A stretch of DNA of 40,248 nt from Limosilactobacillus urinaemulieris (GTDB lineage Bacteria; Bacillota; Bacilli; Lactobacillales; Lactobacillaceae), in contig NZ_JABUXR010000015.1 in assembly GCF_014838745.1 (NCBI RefSeq), positions 1 to 40,248 of the forward strand, in the 5' to 3' direction. A program made the translations under genes and the position numbers. This document shows positions 24,972-33,023 of the stretch, in pieces; the first letter of the stretch is position 1, and every line of letters starts with the position of its first letter. The notes under the pieces were generated by a model. The model searched no databases, had not been told where the DNA came from, and worked only from the letters and a program-made list of their open reading frames with translations.

Positions 24972-26396
24972 CTTTTTCTTATTCAAATACGAATGCTTCA
25001 TTCCGTAGGCAAAGTAGATAACTAGACCGAAGACAAACCAAATGCCGGCGTATAGTTTAGCCTGGTAATCCAAGCCAAGGAAAACCATCAATGAAGCGAT
25101 AAAGCCAAGTGCTGGTAAAACTGGGTAAAGCGGCACCTTAAATGCTGGGTCATTAATGTCCTTACCTTCACGACGACGCAATGGGTAAATCCCGATTGAA
25201 ACGAACATAAACGCAATCAATGTTCCGGCAGAAATCAATTGTGAAAGGAATGCGAATGGGAAGAAAGCACCGATCAGAATCCCAACAATTGTTAGAGTCC
25301 ATAGTGCCCGGTTTGGTCGATTACTTTCATCCAACTTACCAAGCCACTTTGGCAGCATTCCATCACGACCAAATGAGTAGATTAACCGTGAGCCGGCCAT
25401 ACTCATCCCAATTAGCGCGGTAAACATCCCCACAACGGCAATCGTCTGAACAACTGTTGCCACACCACCGTGACCGGCAGCCCGAAGTGCTAACCCAACT
25501 GGTTCAGCACTATTAGCGTATTTACTGTATGGAAGCATTCCAACAAGAACTAAACTAACAGCTACAAATAAGACAACAGCAATTGCAAGTGAGCCAAGGA
25601 TCCCTCGTGGCATTGTCTTTTGCGGGTTAACAGCTTCCACAGAGTTAGCGGCAATTGAATCAAAGCCGATGTATGATAGGAAAATCATCGAAACACCAGC
25701 ATAGATTCCTTGCCAGCCACCAAATGGTCCATTTGCAGTTTCATGGTACTTAGGAACAAATGGAACATAGTTAGCAGCATGTAAAGCAGTCAAACCAACT
25801 ACAATAAATAGCAAAACGGCGAAAACTTTAAGGACAACCAAGACATTTTCAACCCGGGCAGCTCGAGAAACCCCACGAGAAATCAAAGCGGCAACCAAAG
25901 CAATAACTACCACCGAAACCAGGTCAACAATTCCGCCATCAGTCCCAAACGCATTTGACAATGATGCCGGGAGTTTCAACCCTAATGGTGCAATTAATGC
26001 CCGAAAGTTAGCTGAAAGACCAGAGCCAACAAAGGCTAGCGCAATAAAATATTCAGCAAGAAGTGCCCAACCGGCAATCCAACCAAAGAATTCACCAAAA
26101 ACAACGTTAATCCACGAATACGCTGAACCGGCAAATGGCATTGCTGCAGACATTTCTGCATAAGAAAATGCAACTAATCCTGCAACCACTGCAGCAAGTA
26201 AGAATGAAATTGCAACGGCTGGTCCAATATGCATTGCTGCCACTTCACCAGGAAGAGTGAAAATAGAGGTGGAGACAATTGTACCGACCCCAAGTGCTAA
26301 GAAGTCCCGCACCTTCAATGAACGAACCAGATGGCCATCTTTATTGGCATAGACGCGTGGGTCTTCTTTTCGGGTAATTGTTTTCCAAAAACTCAT
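24969..26396 (-). CDS. APC-superfamily amino-acid permease
   Basis: Cytoplasmic-membrane amino-acid transporter of the cationic-amino-acid-transporter (YfnA-like) group: 475 residues and 12 to 13 hydrophobic segments. The first helix carries the substrate-binding glycine motif LGVGTIVSTSIFTLPG near residue 38. SYAEMSAAMPFAGSAYSW near residue 90 and YIGFDSIAANSVEAVNPQKT near residue 240 are typical. I choose ATG 26396, with GGAGG seven bases before it. Substrate is not determinable from sequence; the downstream isoleucine 2-epimerase suggests branched-chain amino acids. Its stop codon is the first three bases of repeat copy 4. Confidence 0.92.
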   Translation of the reverse strand: MSFWKTITRKEDPRVYANKDGHLVRSLKVRDFLALGVGTIVSTSIFTLPGEVAAMHIGPAVAISFLLAAVVAGLVAFSYAEMSAAMPFAGSAYSWINVVFGEFFGWIAGWALLAEYFIALAFVGSGLSANFRALIAPLGLKLPASLSNAFGTDGGIVDLVSVVVIALVAALISRGVSRAARVENVLVVLKVFAVLLFIVVGLTALHAANYVPFVPKYHETANGPFGGWQGIYAGVSMIFLSYIGFDSIAANSVEAVNPQKTMPRGILGSLAIAVVLFVAVSLVLVGMLPYSKYANSAEPVGLALRAAGHGGVATVVQTIAVVGMFTALIGMSMAGSRLIYSFGRDGMLPKWLGKLDESNRPNRALWTLTIVGILIGAFFPFAFLSQLISAGTLIAFMFVSIGIYPLRRREGKDINDPAFKVPLYPVLPALGFIASLMVFLGLDYQAKLYAGIWFVFGLVIYFAYGMKHSYLNKKK

Positions 26397-26550
26397 AACC
26401 ATTCCTCCTTATCTATTAAATTTAGATTAGAATAATAAGAAAACATTAACTTATTCTAACAACCGATTGCACATTGGTCAATTGTTAATTAAATAAATAT
26501 TTTATTTTTATTCAATGGTCTGTTTATGAAAGAATTTTAATTATTAAAAC

Positions 26551-26640
26551 AAAAAAAGACTTTTCAGAAATGGGGAATTCTGAAAAGTCTTCAATAGAGA
26601 TCAATCTAGCAGGTCTCATAGGGCATGTTTAAGCATCATT
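26551..26640 (-). ncRNA. Possible small RNA ending in a strong orphan terminator
   Basis: A perfect 14-bp stem (26556-26569 with 26578-26591) followed on the minus strand by seven T is a strong terminator, yet no minus-strand gene precedes it before nth. A TTGACA (about 26662-26667 complement) with an AT-rich hexamer 18 bases further could start a transcript of 75 to 90 bases. The terminator is clear; the RNA is inference. Confidence 0.4.
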
Positions 26641-27110
26641 AATTCAATTAGGTCGGTTGAATGTCAATCACGACTCGGGTTAATTTAGGGGGTAAGCGTT
26701 TAGATAGTGTGTACCTAAGTCGCAACATCAACCAAGCAAATTATTTGCGAAATCACAGTCATGGGGAGGCGACAATGATCTCAATTTGAGGATAAAGTAT
26801 CAACCAATCAAATTAAGTTCAGTTCAAACATGATAACTGAAAAAATTATCACATACATAATGAAATCTAGTAGGACTACTAAATCGTTAAATAATTTCAG
26901 TTATAAACCAAGCAATAATATTACTTATCGCTTGTTCACCTTTAGTTATACATCATAATCGCAAAAAGGTCTAATAAAGTCCGAATCAATATTTAAATTT
27001 ATTTATTATAAAAATCCCGTAATCCCGCGCCACCGTATATATATATCTTCTAGCTCATTATCAATTGATAATTAAAAGCAAATATTTTTCGGCAGTTAAT
27101 TTATTTGTTT
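26641..27110. other. AT-rich region without a recognisable gene
   Basis: No convincing reading frame on either strand. It contains a loosely repeated string ATCAACCAAnCAAATTA at about 26726 and 26799 and a weaker copy near 26905. A short AT dinucleotide run lies at about 27036-27046. At its right end TATAAT (27111-27116) probably begins nth transcription. It may be a decayed gene or regulatory region. Confidence 0.4.
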
Positions 27111-27143
27111 TATAATAATGATAGAATTACAGGAGGAAAAATA

Positions 27144-27785
27144 ATGCTGACAAATAGTGAAATCGTAAACGCAATTCATCAAATGCGGGAAATGTTTCCG
27201 GACGCTGGAACAACGTTAAATGCTGATACAACCTTTCATTTTCTAATAGCGACAATCCTTAGCGCTCAGTCAACAGATAAATCAGTTAACATGATTACTC
27301 CAGCACTCTTTGCCCGTTTTCCAACTCCAGGATCACTAGCTAAGGCTGAGCCCGAAGACGTTGAGCCTTTCATTCAATTACTCGGGCTTTACCATAATAA
27401 AGCTAAATATCTCGTTAAAGCCGCTCGGGAAATTATGACCGACTTTAATGGTAAGGTTCCTCATACGATGAAAGAGCTAACTAGTTTAGCTGGTGTCGGT
27501 CGTAAAGTCGCTAACGTTGTCCTTGCAGAATGCTTCAATATCCCCGCCTTCCCCGTTGACACCCATGTTAGTCGCGTTGCACGGCGCTTAGGAATGGTTA
27601 AACCAGACGCGACTGTTCTCCAAATCGAAAAACGATTAAAAGAAGCGGTCCCTAAGGAAGAATGGCTTAACGCACATCACGCAATGATCTTCTTTGGTCG
27701 TTATCAATGTACCGCTAAAAATCCTAAATGTACTAAGTGTCCCCTTCTCCCCATCTGTAAATATGGTCGCGATAATGTCTTTTAG
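27144..27785 (+). CDS. nth: Endonuclease III
   Basis: DNA glycosylase/AP lyase of base-excision repair that removes oxidised pyrimidines. The helix-hairpin-helix LAGVGRKVANVVL (about residues 111-123) holds the catalytic Lys, and FPVDTHVSRVARRLG holds the catalytic Asp. The C-terminal 4Fe-4S loop C-X6-C-X2-C-X5-C is intact (CTAKNPKCTKCPLLPIC). ATG 27144 has AGGAGG upstream; 213 residues is the family norm. A TATAAT lies 28 bases before it. It stands alone on the plus strand. Confidence 0.97.
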   Translation: MLTNSEIVNAIHQMREMFPDAGTTLNADTTFHFLIATILSAQSTDKSVNMITPALFARFPTPGSLAKAEPEDVEPFIQLLGLYHNKAKYLVKAAREIMTDFNGKVPHTMKELTSLAGVGRKVANVVLAECFNIPAFPVDTHVSRVARRLGMVKPDATVLQIEKRLKEAVPKEEWLNAHHAMIFFGRYQCTAKNPKCTKCPLLPICKYGRDNVF

Positions 27786-27823
27786 GATTACTATCTTGTT
27801 AGAAAATATCATTAATAATAGAT

Positions 27824-27860
27824 AGCCCCTCAGTATCCATCGTTTGAATACTGAGGGGCT
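27824..27860. terminator. Hairpin between nth and the convergent MFS gene
   Basis: Perfect 13-bp stem (27824-27836 with 27848-27860). The T tracts on both sides are weak, so efficiency is uncertain; position between convergent genes supports a shared terminator. Confidence 0.65.
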
Positions 27861-27874
27861 TGATCTGTCTAATA

Positions 27875-29200
27875 CTATTTAGCTTCTGCGTGCCGCTTCT
27901 TTAATGAGAAAACGTGTAAGGCAGCAGAACATGCTAAACAAAGAATGGTTGCAATAATTAAGAGAACTAATCCCGCATTCCAGCCGTAATGATCGACTGC
28001 CACTCCGAGAAGGCTCGTTCCCAGCGTTGAACCAAGGACATAACTCATGAAACCCCGAAGCCCCACAGTTGAGCCCACAGCAAACGGTGGAACAACTTCC
28101 ATCGTTTGAACGGAATCAAGGAATTGTGGAATATAAACTAGACAGCCCGCCAGTGCAGCATAAACTGTTACTGCTGTCACTGATTTACTATTCCAGTAAC
28201 CAAAGATACAGAAAATAATTAAAACTAGTGCAATCATTGCAGGTGGCATCCGGTAACTCTTGAAAAGTTTATCAGAAATAATCCCTGCCAGTAGCGTTGA
28301 TGGGATAGCGGCCCATTCAAAGAACGCAAATGCAATCATCATTTGACCGTGAGTAAATCCCTTGGCCTGAATTAAGAAAATTGGTAACCAGGTTAGGATT
28401 CCAAACCGAATCATATAAACGAAGGTGTCCATAAATGAAACTAACCAAGCACCAGGATTATTAAAGACGTACTTAGTAAGGATTTGCCAAGAGCTTAAAG
28501 CATGATAATCAATGTTACTTTGTTCTTGCTTCGTTTCTTCCAGCGGTGGTAAGCCTTCTTCTTCGGGTCGTCCCTTAACAAAGATCAACACAATTAAGGC
28601 TACCGCAATGGCAACTAATGCTGGGAAAACATAGATTGCAAATCGCCAGTGACTTGCACCAACAATACCTAACATGAATCCGGCAAGAGGTGAAATTAGT
28701 CCTCCACCAAGGTTATGTGAAGTATTCCAAATCGACGTTATAAAACCACGTTGCTTTTTATCAAACCACGTTGAAAGAATAATAAAGGATGGCCCAACGC
28801 CCATTCCTTGGAACAAGCCTAAGAGAATTAAAATAATAGCTAGTGACCATAGACTAAAACCAAAGAAGGCGAGGCACATACTGAGCAACGCACAAATAAT
28901 CAACCCGGTTGCCATGAACCGTTTTGGATTAGCTTTGTCAGACCAGGCGCTCATGACCCCTTTTCCCAACCCATAAGCAATCAGTAAACAGCTGGATAAC
29001 ATCCCAATCTGTCCCTTAGAAAGGTCCAATGATGCCTTTAGTTGTGGTGTTGATAACGTAAAATTATTCCGGACAATATAAAAAGCAGCATAACCAATGA
29101 AAACCCCAAATAAGGACATCCATTTATACCGTTCAAATAACCCGCGAGCCTTATCAGGTGGTACTTGTTCCTTATGTCGCGGTTTCAAGAAACTTAACAT
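27875..29200 (-). CDS. MFS transporter, organophosphate:phosphate antiporter type
   Basis: Twelve-segment transporter of the GlpT/UhpT family, exchanging sugar phosphates or glycerol 3-phosphate for phosphate. Indicative segments are the amphipathic start FERYKWMSLFGVFIGYAAFY, VRNNFTLSTPQLK near residue 50, SDKANPKRFMATGL near residue 90 and SIWNTSHNLGGGL near residue 155. I choose ATG 29200 with GGAGGAG eleven bases before it; 441 residues. A cre-like site (29240-29253) upstream suggests catabolite control. Which phosphate ester is carried is unknown. Confidence 0.87.
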   Translation of the reverse strand: MLSFLKPRHKEQVPPDKARGLFERYKWMSLFGVFIGYAAFYIVRNNFTLSTPQLKASLDLSKGQIGMLSSCLLIAYGLGKGVMSAWSDKANPKRFMATGLIICALLSMCLAFFGFSLWSLAIILILLGLFQGMGVGPSFIILSTWFDKKQRGFITSIWNTSHNLGGGLISPLAGFMLGIVGASHWRFAIYVFPALVAIAVALIVLIFVKGRPEEEGLPPLEETKQEQSNIDYHALSSWQILTKYVFNNPGAWLVSFMDTFVYMIRFGILTWLPIFLIQAKGFTHGQMMIAFAFFEWAAIPSTLLAGIISDKLFKSYRMPPAMIALVLIIFCIFGYWNSKSVTAVTVYAALAGCLVYIPQFLDSVQTMEVVPPFAVGSTVGLRGFMSYVLGSTLGTSLLGVAVDHYGWNAGLVLLIIATILCLACSAALHVFSLKKRHAEAK

Positions 29201-29239
29201 CTTAATGACAACTCCTCCAATATAAACTCTCCCCAAATA

Positions 29240-29253
29240 AACAAGCGCTTACA
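29240..29253 (-). promoter_or_regulatory. cre-like site upstream of the organophosphate transporter
   Basis: TGTAAGCGCTTGTT on the minus strand has the AAGCGCTT core of a cre but departs from the consensus at its last three positions. Confidence 0.45.
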
Positions 29254-29287
29254 TAGGTAATTATACACTAACTAAATATAGAAAAGT

Positions 29288-29328
29288 AAAAACGTGGTTA
29301 AGAATCAACTAATCTTAATCACGTTTTT
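29288..29328. terminator. Terminator of the zinc-ribbon/ppk2 unit
   Basis: Sixteen-base arms (29288-29303 and 29313-29328) pair with one mismatch and have T runs outside on both strands. Confidence 0.85.
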
Positions 29329-29350
29329 TACTTTTATTCAGTTTTATTCT

Positions 29351-30328
29351 TTACTCATGAGCAATCCCGACTTTTTTAGCCATTTGTTGAACATTCTTGG
29401 CTTGCTTATGGCTATTCAGGTATTTAACCAGATCTTGTTGTGAAACTGTCTCAACAGGATTGTAAATATTCCCTGTATGCGGTGCATCGGGTGTCCCAAA
29501 TTCGTAAATATTTACACTGCCATCCTGATTAATGGTATATGCAGAGTAAACAACTTCATTGTTACTGTCTTTACTGTTAAAGGCAACGTAAACTGTTCCA
29601 TTTCCCTTAGCAGATAAGTAATTGACAATATCCGGTTCAGTTGTTTCCTTAATCAAAATACCGTTATTTGAATTATTAACAACATCTTTCCACTTTGAGA
29701 CATTCTTTTGTGCAGCATAGTTAGCAACTGCAGCAGCAAATTCATTTGGTTGCATATTAGCCTTTAATTGTGTCCCACTACTCTTCTTTGTTACTTGCTT
29801 CTTTACGGCAGGCTTCTTCTTAGCAACTTCAGTACTACTCTTCTTTGTTGTCTTTGAAGATGAAGATTTAGCTGTTTGTTTCTTCTCGCTCCTCTTTGAT
29901 TGGGAAGATGACTTAGTGACACTCTTCTTACTCTCGGCCTTCTTAGATGAATTCTTTGCTGCTTGTTTCGATTCGGACGAAGCCTTTTTTGCAGAACTAG
30001 ACTTAGCAGCACTTTCACTTGAGCTACTCGAAACAGAGCCACTATTTACTGTCGACGATTCAGAAATAGTCTTGGTCGTCTGCTGGATATTTTGGCGAGC
30101 TTCAGTTTGTTCCTGCTGATTATTAAAAATATAACTTCCACCAGCAATGATTGCTAATGTAGCAACAATCACCATTTCATTCTTATGGCGAATTTTACTC
30201 TTGGCTTGCTTTTGTTGGCGTTGATCATAGAATGAACTCATCTCACCACGGCTAAAATCATACCCACAAGAAGGACAAATCCGATCTTCTGTTGGTACGT
30301 TTTTCCCACACCAAGGACATTTCTTCAT
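29351..30328 (-). CDS. Zinc-ribbon membrane protein with Ser/Lys-rich linker
   Basis: Unknown function. An N-terminal zinc ribbon CPWCG...CPSCG (residues 4-22) is followed by one hydrophobic segment (about residues 52-66, VIVATLAIIAGGSYIF). Then comes a low-complexity linker of Ser, Lys, Ala and Thr (about 80-185) and a C-terminal domain of about 135 residues. The topology suggests a cytoplasmic zinc ribbon, a single membrane pass and an extracellular domain on a flexible spacer through the cell wall. Similar architectures are common in lactobacilli. GGGGG precedes the ATG. It starts 22 bases after ppk2, so the two are probably co-transcribed. Confidence 0.85.
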   Translation of the reverse strand: MKKCPWCGKNVPTEDRICPSCGYDFSRGEMSSFYDQRQQKQAKSKIRHKNEMVIVATLAIIAGGSYIFNNQQEQTEARQNIQQTTKTISESSTVNSGSVSSSSSESAAKSSSAKKASSESKQAAKNSSKKAESKKSVTKSSSQSKRSEKKQTAKSSSSKTTKKSSTEVAKKKPAVKKQVTKKSSGTQLKANMQPNEFAAAVANYAAQKNVSKWKDVVNNSNNGILIKETTEPDIVNYLSAKGNGTVYVAFNSKDSNNEVVYSAYTINQDGSVNIYEFGTPDAPHTGNIYNPVETVSQQDLVKYLNSHKQAKNVQQMAKKVGIAHE

Positions 30329-30350
30329 TCTTTATCCCCCCAATCACAAA

Positions 30351-31217
30351 TTACTTTTCGTTCAATAACTCTGCTTTAGCTGCATCCAACTTTGCTGCTT
30401 CATCGGGAGATAACTCAGGATAAGCCAATGGTAATTTTTCAATTTCTTTCGTTAAAATGTCTGACACAATTAAACGTGAGTACCACTTATCATCTGCCGG
30501 AACAACATACCACGGATTCTTTTTAGTAGCAGTTGCGTTAATTGCCTTTTCATATGCTTTTTGGTACTTATCCCAGTATTGACGTTCGCGAATATCTGCC
30601 GAAGAAAACTTCCAGTGCTTCTTTGGTAGATTAATTCGCCGAAGGAACCGTTTCTTTTGCTCATCCTTTGAAATATGAAGGAAGAATTTAAAAATTACAA
30701 AGCCGTTTCGTGACAGATATTTCTCGTAATCACGGATATCTTGATACCGCCCTTTAAAGAAATGATCATTGACATCACTTAAGGAGTCAACCTCTGGTAA
30801 ATTAGCGTTCAGGATAATTTCCGGATGAACACGAGAAACTAGGACATCTTCGTAGTATGACCGGTTAAAGACACCAATTTCTCCTCGAGACGGCAGTTGC
30901 TGATTAATTCGCCAAAGATAATCATGGCGTAATTCTGCGGAAGTTGGTTGCTTAAAGTTAGCCACCTTAAACCCAACTGGATTAACCCCAGAAAAAATAT
31001 GAGCAATCATACTGTCTTTCCCAGCGGCATCCATCGCTTGAAAAGCAACCAAAATCCCGTACTTATGCCGTGCATACATCATCTTTTGGGCGTGGCGAAG
31101 ATGACGAAGGTTTTCTTCAATTTGTTTCTTGATTTTCTCCAGTTCATCAGCACTATCTTTAACCTTTGTTGGTGCTTTTTTGATGTTGAAGTCATCGCCT
31201 GTATATTTATAGTTCAT
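30351..31217 (-). CDS. ppk2: Polyphosphate kinase 2 family protein
   Basis: Polyphosphate:nucleotide phosphotransferase that uses polyphosphate to phosphorylate AMP, ADP or GDP. Walker A-like FQAMDAAGKDSMI (about residue 57) and Walker B with lid GVFNRSYYEDVLVSRVHPE (about 116) are diagnostic. KKHWKFSSADIRER and WYVVPADDKWYSRL complete the single PPK2 domain. The 288 residues mean one domain only. GGGAGG lies before the ATG. The preferred nucleotide cannot be told. It heads a unit with the zinc-ribbon gene. Confidence 0.94.
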   Translation of the reverse strand: MNYKYTGDDFNIKKAPTKVKDSADELEKIKKQIEENLRHLRHAQKMMYARHKYGILVAFQAMDAAGKDSMIAHIFSGVNPVGFKVANFKQPTSAELRHDYLWRINQQLPSRGEIGVFNRSYYEDVLVSRVHPEIILNANLPEVDSLSDVNDHFFKGRYQDIRDYEKYLSRNGFVIFKFFLHISKDEQKKRFLRRINLPKKHWKFSSADIRERQYWDKYQKAYEKAINATATKKNPWYVVPADDKWYSRLIVSDILTKEIEKLPLAYPELSPDEAAKLDAAKAELLNEK

Positions 31218-31270
31218 TTTTTCGGCCTCCCAATCAAGTTATCTCTATTCTAGCACTGTTCACCAGCTAA

Positions 31271-32458
31271 TTAATCTTGGACGTTAAGCTTCCGAAGGCG
31301 AAAACCAATGATCAAGGCGATCAACAGGAAAATAATCACAAACCAATATGGGTACTGATAGTTAACGTCTAGCAATGCTCCAGTAATTAATGGACCAATG
31401 ATATTTCCAATACTCGTCAATGACATGTTAATCCCATTAAGGAGTCCTTGGTTGGTCTTACTCATCTTAGTTAACAGAGTTGTAATGGCAGGACGAAGAA
31501 GATCAAAGGCCTCAAAGACAAATAACGTTGCTACAATCAACTGCTAGTGTGAATGATCATAAATCACCAGGATTGTTCCAATAATACTCAACAGAAAGCT
31601 GTATTCCATCAAACGGACTTCCCCTAGCCACTGTACAAGCCGTTCAAAGAAAAAGACTTGAAGGACCAACGAAATGATCCCGTTTAAGGTTAGAACAAGT
31701 GCAATTGCTCCTAAATCAAAGTTATGGACTTCATTAACGTACAAGCTATAAATACTCTCAAAACCAGCTAAGCCGAATGCAGCAACAAAAATCATCCCAA
31801 AAAGGACCGCTAACGTTGGCGTCATAATTTGCTTTATTTGCTGCCAACTACTACCGAGAAGTTCTCCCTCAGGATCCTTTGTCTCACTTTGGAATCGTTC
31901 ATCCTCATCGCGAGGAAGAAAACGCCAAGCCACTAACGTACTAATCAGGCCAAGCACTCCAGCAACCCAAAACGGAAATTTATAACTAACATGAGCTAAT
32001 AGGCCACCAAGCCCCGGTCCTAAAATCAAGCCGCCACTAAAAGCCGCAGATAACCAACCGATTACCTTAGCACGGTCACGTTCAGTTGTAATATCAGCCG
32101 CCAGTGCCATTGAAGTAGGAACAAACATTGCTGCCGAAAGACCGTCAACCGCTCGCGAGAGATCAAAGACCCACAAATGTTGCGCCAATGCAAAGACAAA
32201 TTCCGCAATGGCAAAAATTAAGAGTCCCCAAACCAGCATCGGTTTTCGCCCAATCTTATCTGAAAAACGGCCAACAACCGGTGATGCAACAAATTGAACG
32301 AACGCAAATAGTGATGACATCACTCCCATGTCGAAAGCAGTAAAGTGATATTCATTCTTAATAAATGGCTCTACCGGAAATACCAAACTCATCCCTAAGC
32401 AGATTAAAAATTCGCAAAATAGGACCACCGCAATGATCCGCTTTACTTCTTTTGTCAT
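31271..32458 (-). pseudogene. MFS drug exporter interrupted by a nonsense codon
   Basis: Twelve-segment exporter of the NorA/TetA type. Motif A GRFSDKIGRKPML lies near residue 60 and the motif C-like GLILGPGLGG near residue 140. Translation from ATG 32458 (AAAGGAA upstream) runs to VIYDHSH and meets TAG at 31544-31546. The same frame continues QLIVATLFVFEAFD to the natural stop at 31271. CAG, TGG or another codon one base away would restore a 395-residue protein. Loss of the last quarter (two to three helices) should inactivate it. Confidence 0.88.
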
Positions 32459-32534
32459 TTTCTGTTCCTTTCCATAAAAGAAAGCGGCACCCGTTTGATG
32501 GCACCACTTCAATTGATATTTTTTCTTATATTAT

Positions 32535-32570
32535 CAAAAAACTGACAAGAAGTACAATTTCTTGCCAGTT
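32535..32570 (-). terminator. Terminator of the SemiSWEET gene
   Basis: Stem AACTGACAAGAA (32540-32551) with TTCTTGCCAGTT (32559-32570), one mismatch, followed on the minus strand by six T. Confidence 0.85.
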
Positions 32571-32605
32571 AAATTGAATTAATATGTGGAGTTATTTGAC
32601 CTATT

Positions 32606-32872
32606 TTACCAAGGGAAACAAGTCAAGAATGTTGCAAAGCTAAAGAAGATCCCTGGAAAGTTAGCCCAGAACACTGGCCAGTCACGATCTTTCTTGAAGT
32701 ATGCATAGATACTCCAAAGAGTACAGTTTACTCCCGCAACAAATGGTTGAAGCGGTGCAGCGTAATTACCATGTAAGTTGTTGTAAATCTGCGCAATGTA
32801 AGATACGTACATTAAGATAGCAATTATACTGGCAATTCGTCCGAGCCAGCTGATAAACTTTGATTCATTCAT
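32606..32872 (-). CDS. SemiSWEET sugar transporter
   Basis: Small membrane protein of 88 residues with three hydrophobic segments (one triple-helix bundle, PQ-loop family) that works as a homodimer for sugar uniport. Recognisable are the first-helix segment ILMYVSYIAQI (the proline-glutamine region varies here), the substrate Asn in VNCTLWSIYAYFKKDRDWPV, and WANFPGIFFS in helix three. I choose ATG 32872, with GGGG seven bases upstream. It stands alone between terminators. Substrate unknown; glucose or sucrose are typical for the family. Confidence 0.87.
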   Translation of the reverse strand: MNESKFISWLGRIASIIAILMYVSYIAQIYNNLHGNYAAPLQPFVAGVNCTLWSIYAYFKKDRDWPVFWANFPGIFFSFATFLTCFPW

Positions 32873-33023
32873 TCTCGTTCCCCTTTTCATAAAATAAATT
32901 TTCTATACCTAATCAATAAAAGCTCAAATTTGGAAAGATTTGCTTACCCACTTCAAACAGTGAAAAAGCCTTGGAAAAAATTTGAAGTAAGATGTAGAAA
33001 ATACGCCTACCCGCCTAGATAAC

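Noticed and set aside
24723-25025. Plus-strand open frames across repeat copies (also at 34637-34933)
   Set aside because: They run through the repeats antisense to the flanking genes and show no protein-like features; recurrence reflects the repeated DNA, not a coding sequence.
26592-27104. Housekeeping RNA (tmRNA, RNase P RNA or SRP RNA) in the gene-free region
   Set aside because: None of the conserved cores of these RNAs is present on either strand.
29803-30119. Open frames on both strands inside the Ser/Lys-rich linker
   Set aside because: They arise from low-complexity codons of the zinc-ribbon gene in other frames and have no ribosome sites.
32930-33010. Terminator after the zinc dehydrogenase formed by ACTTCAAA and TTTGAAGT
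   Set aside because: The arms are only eight bases with a long loop and no T tract on the minus strand follows.
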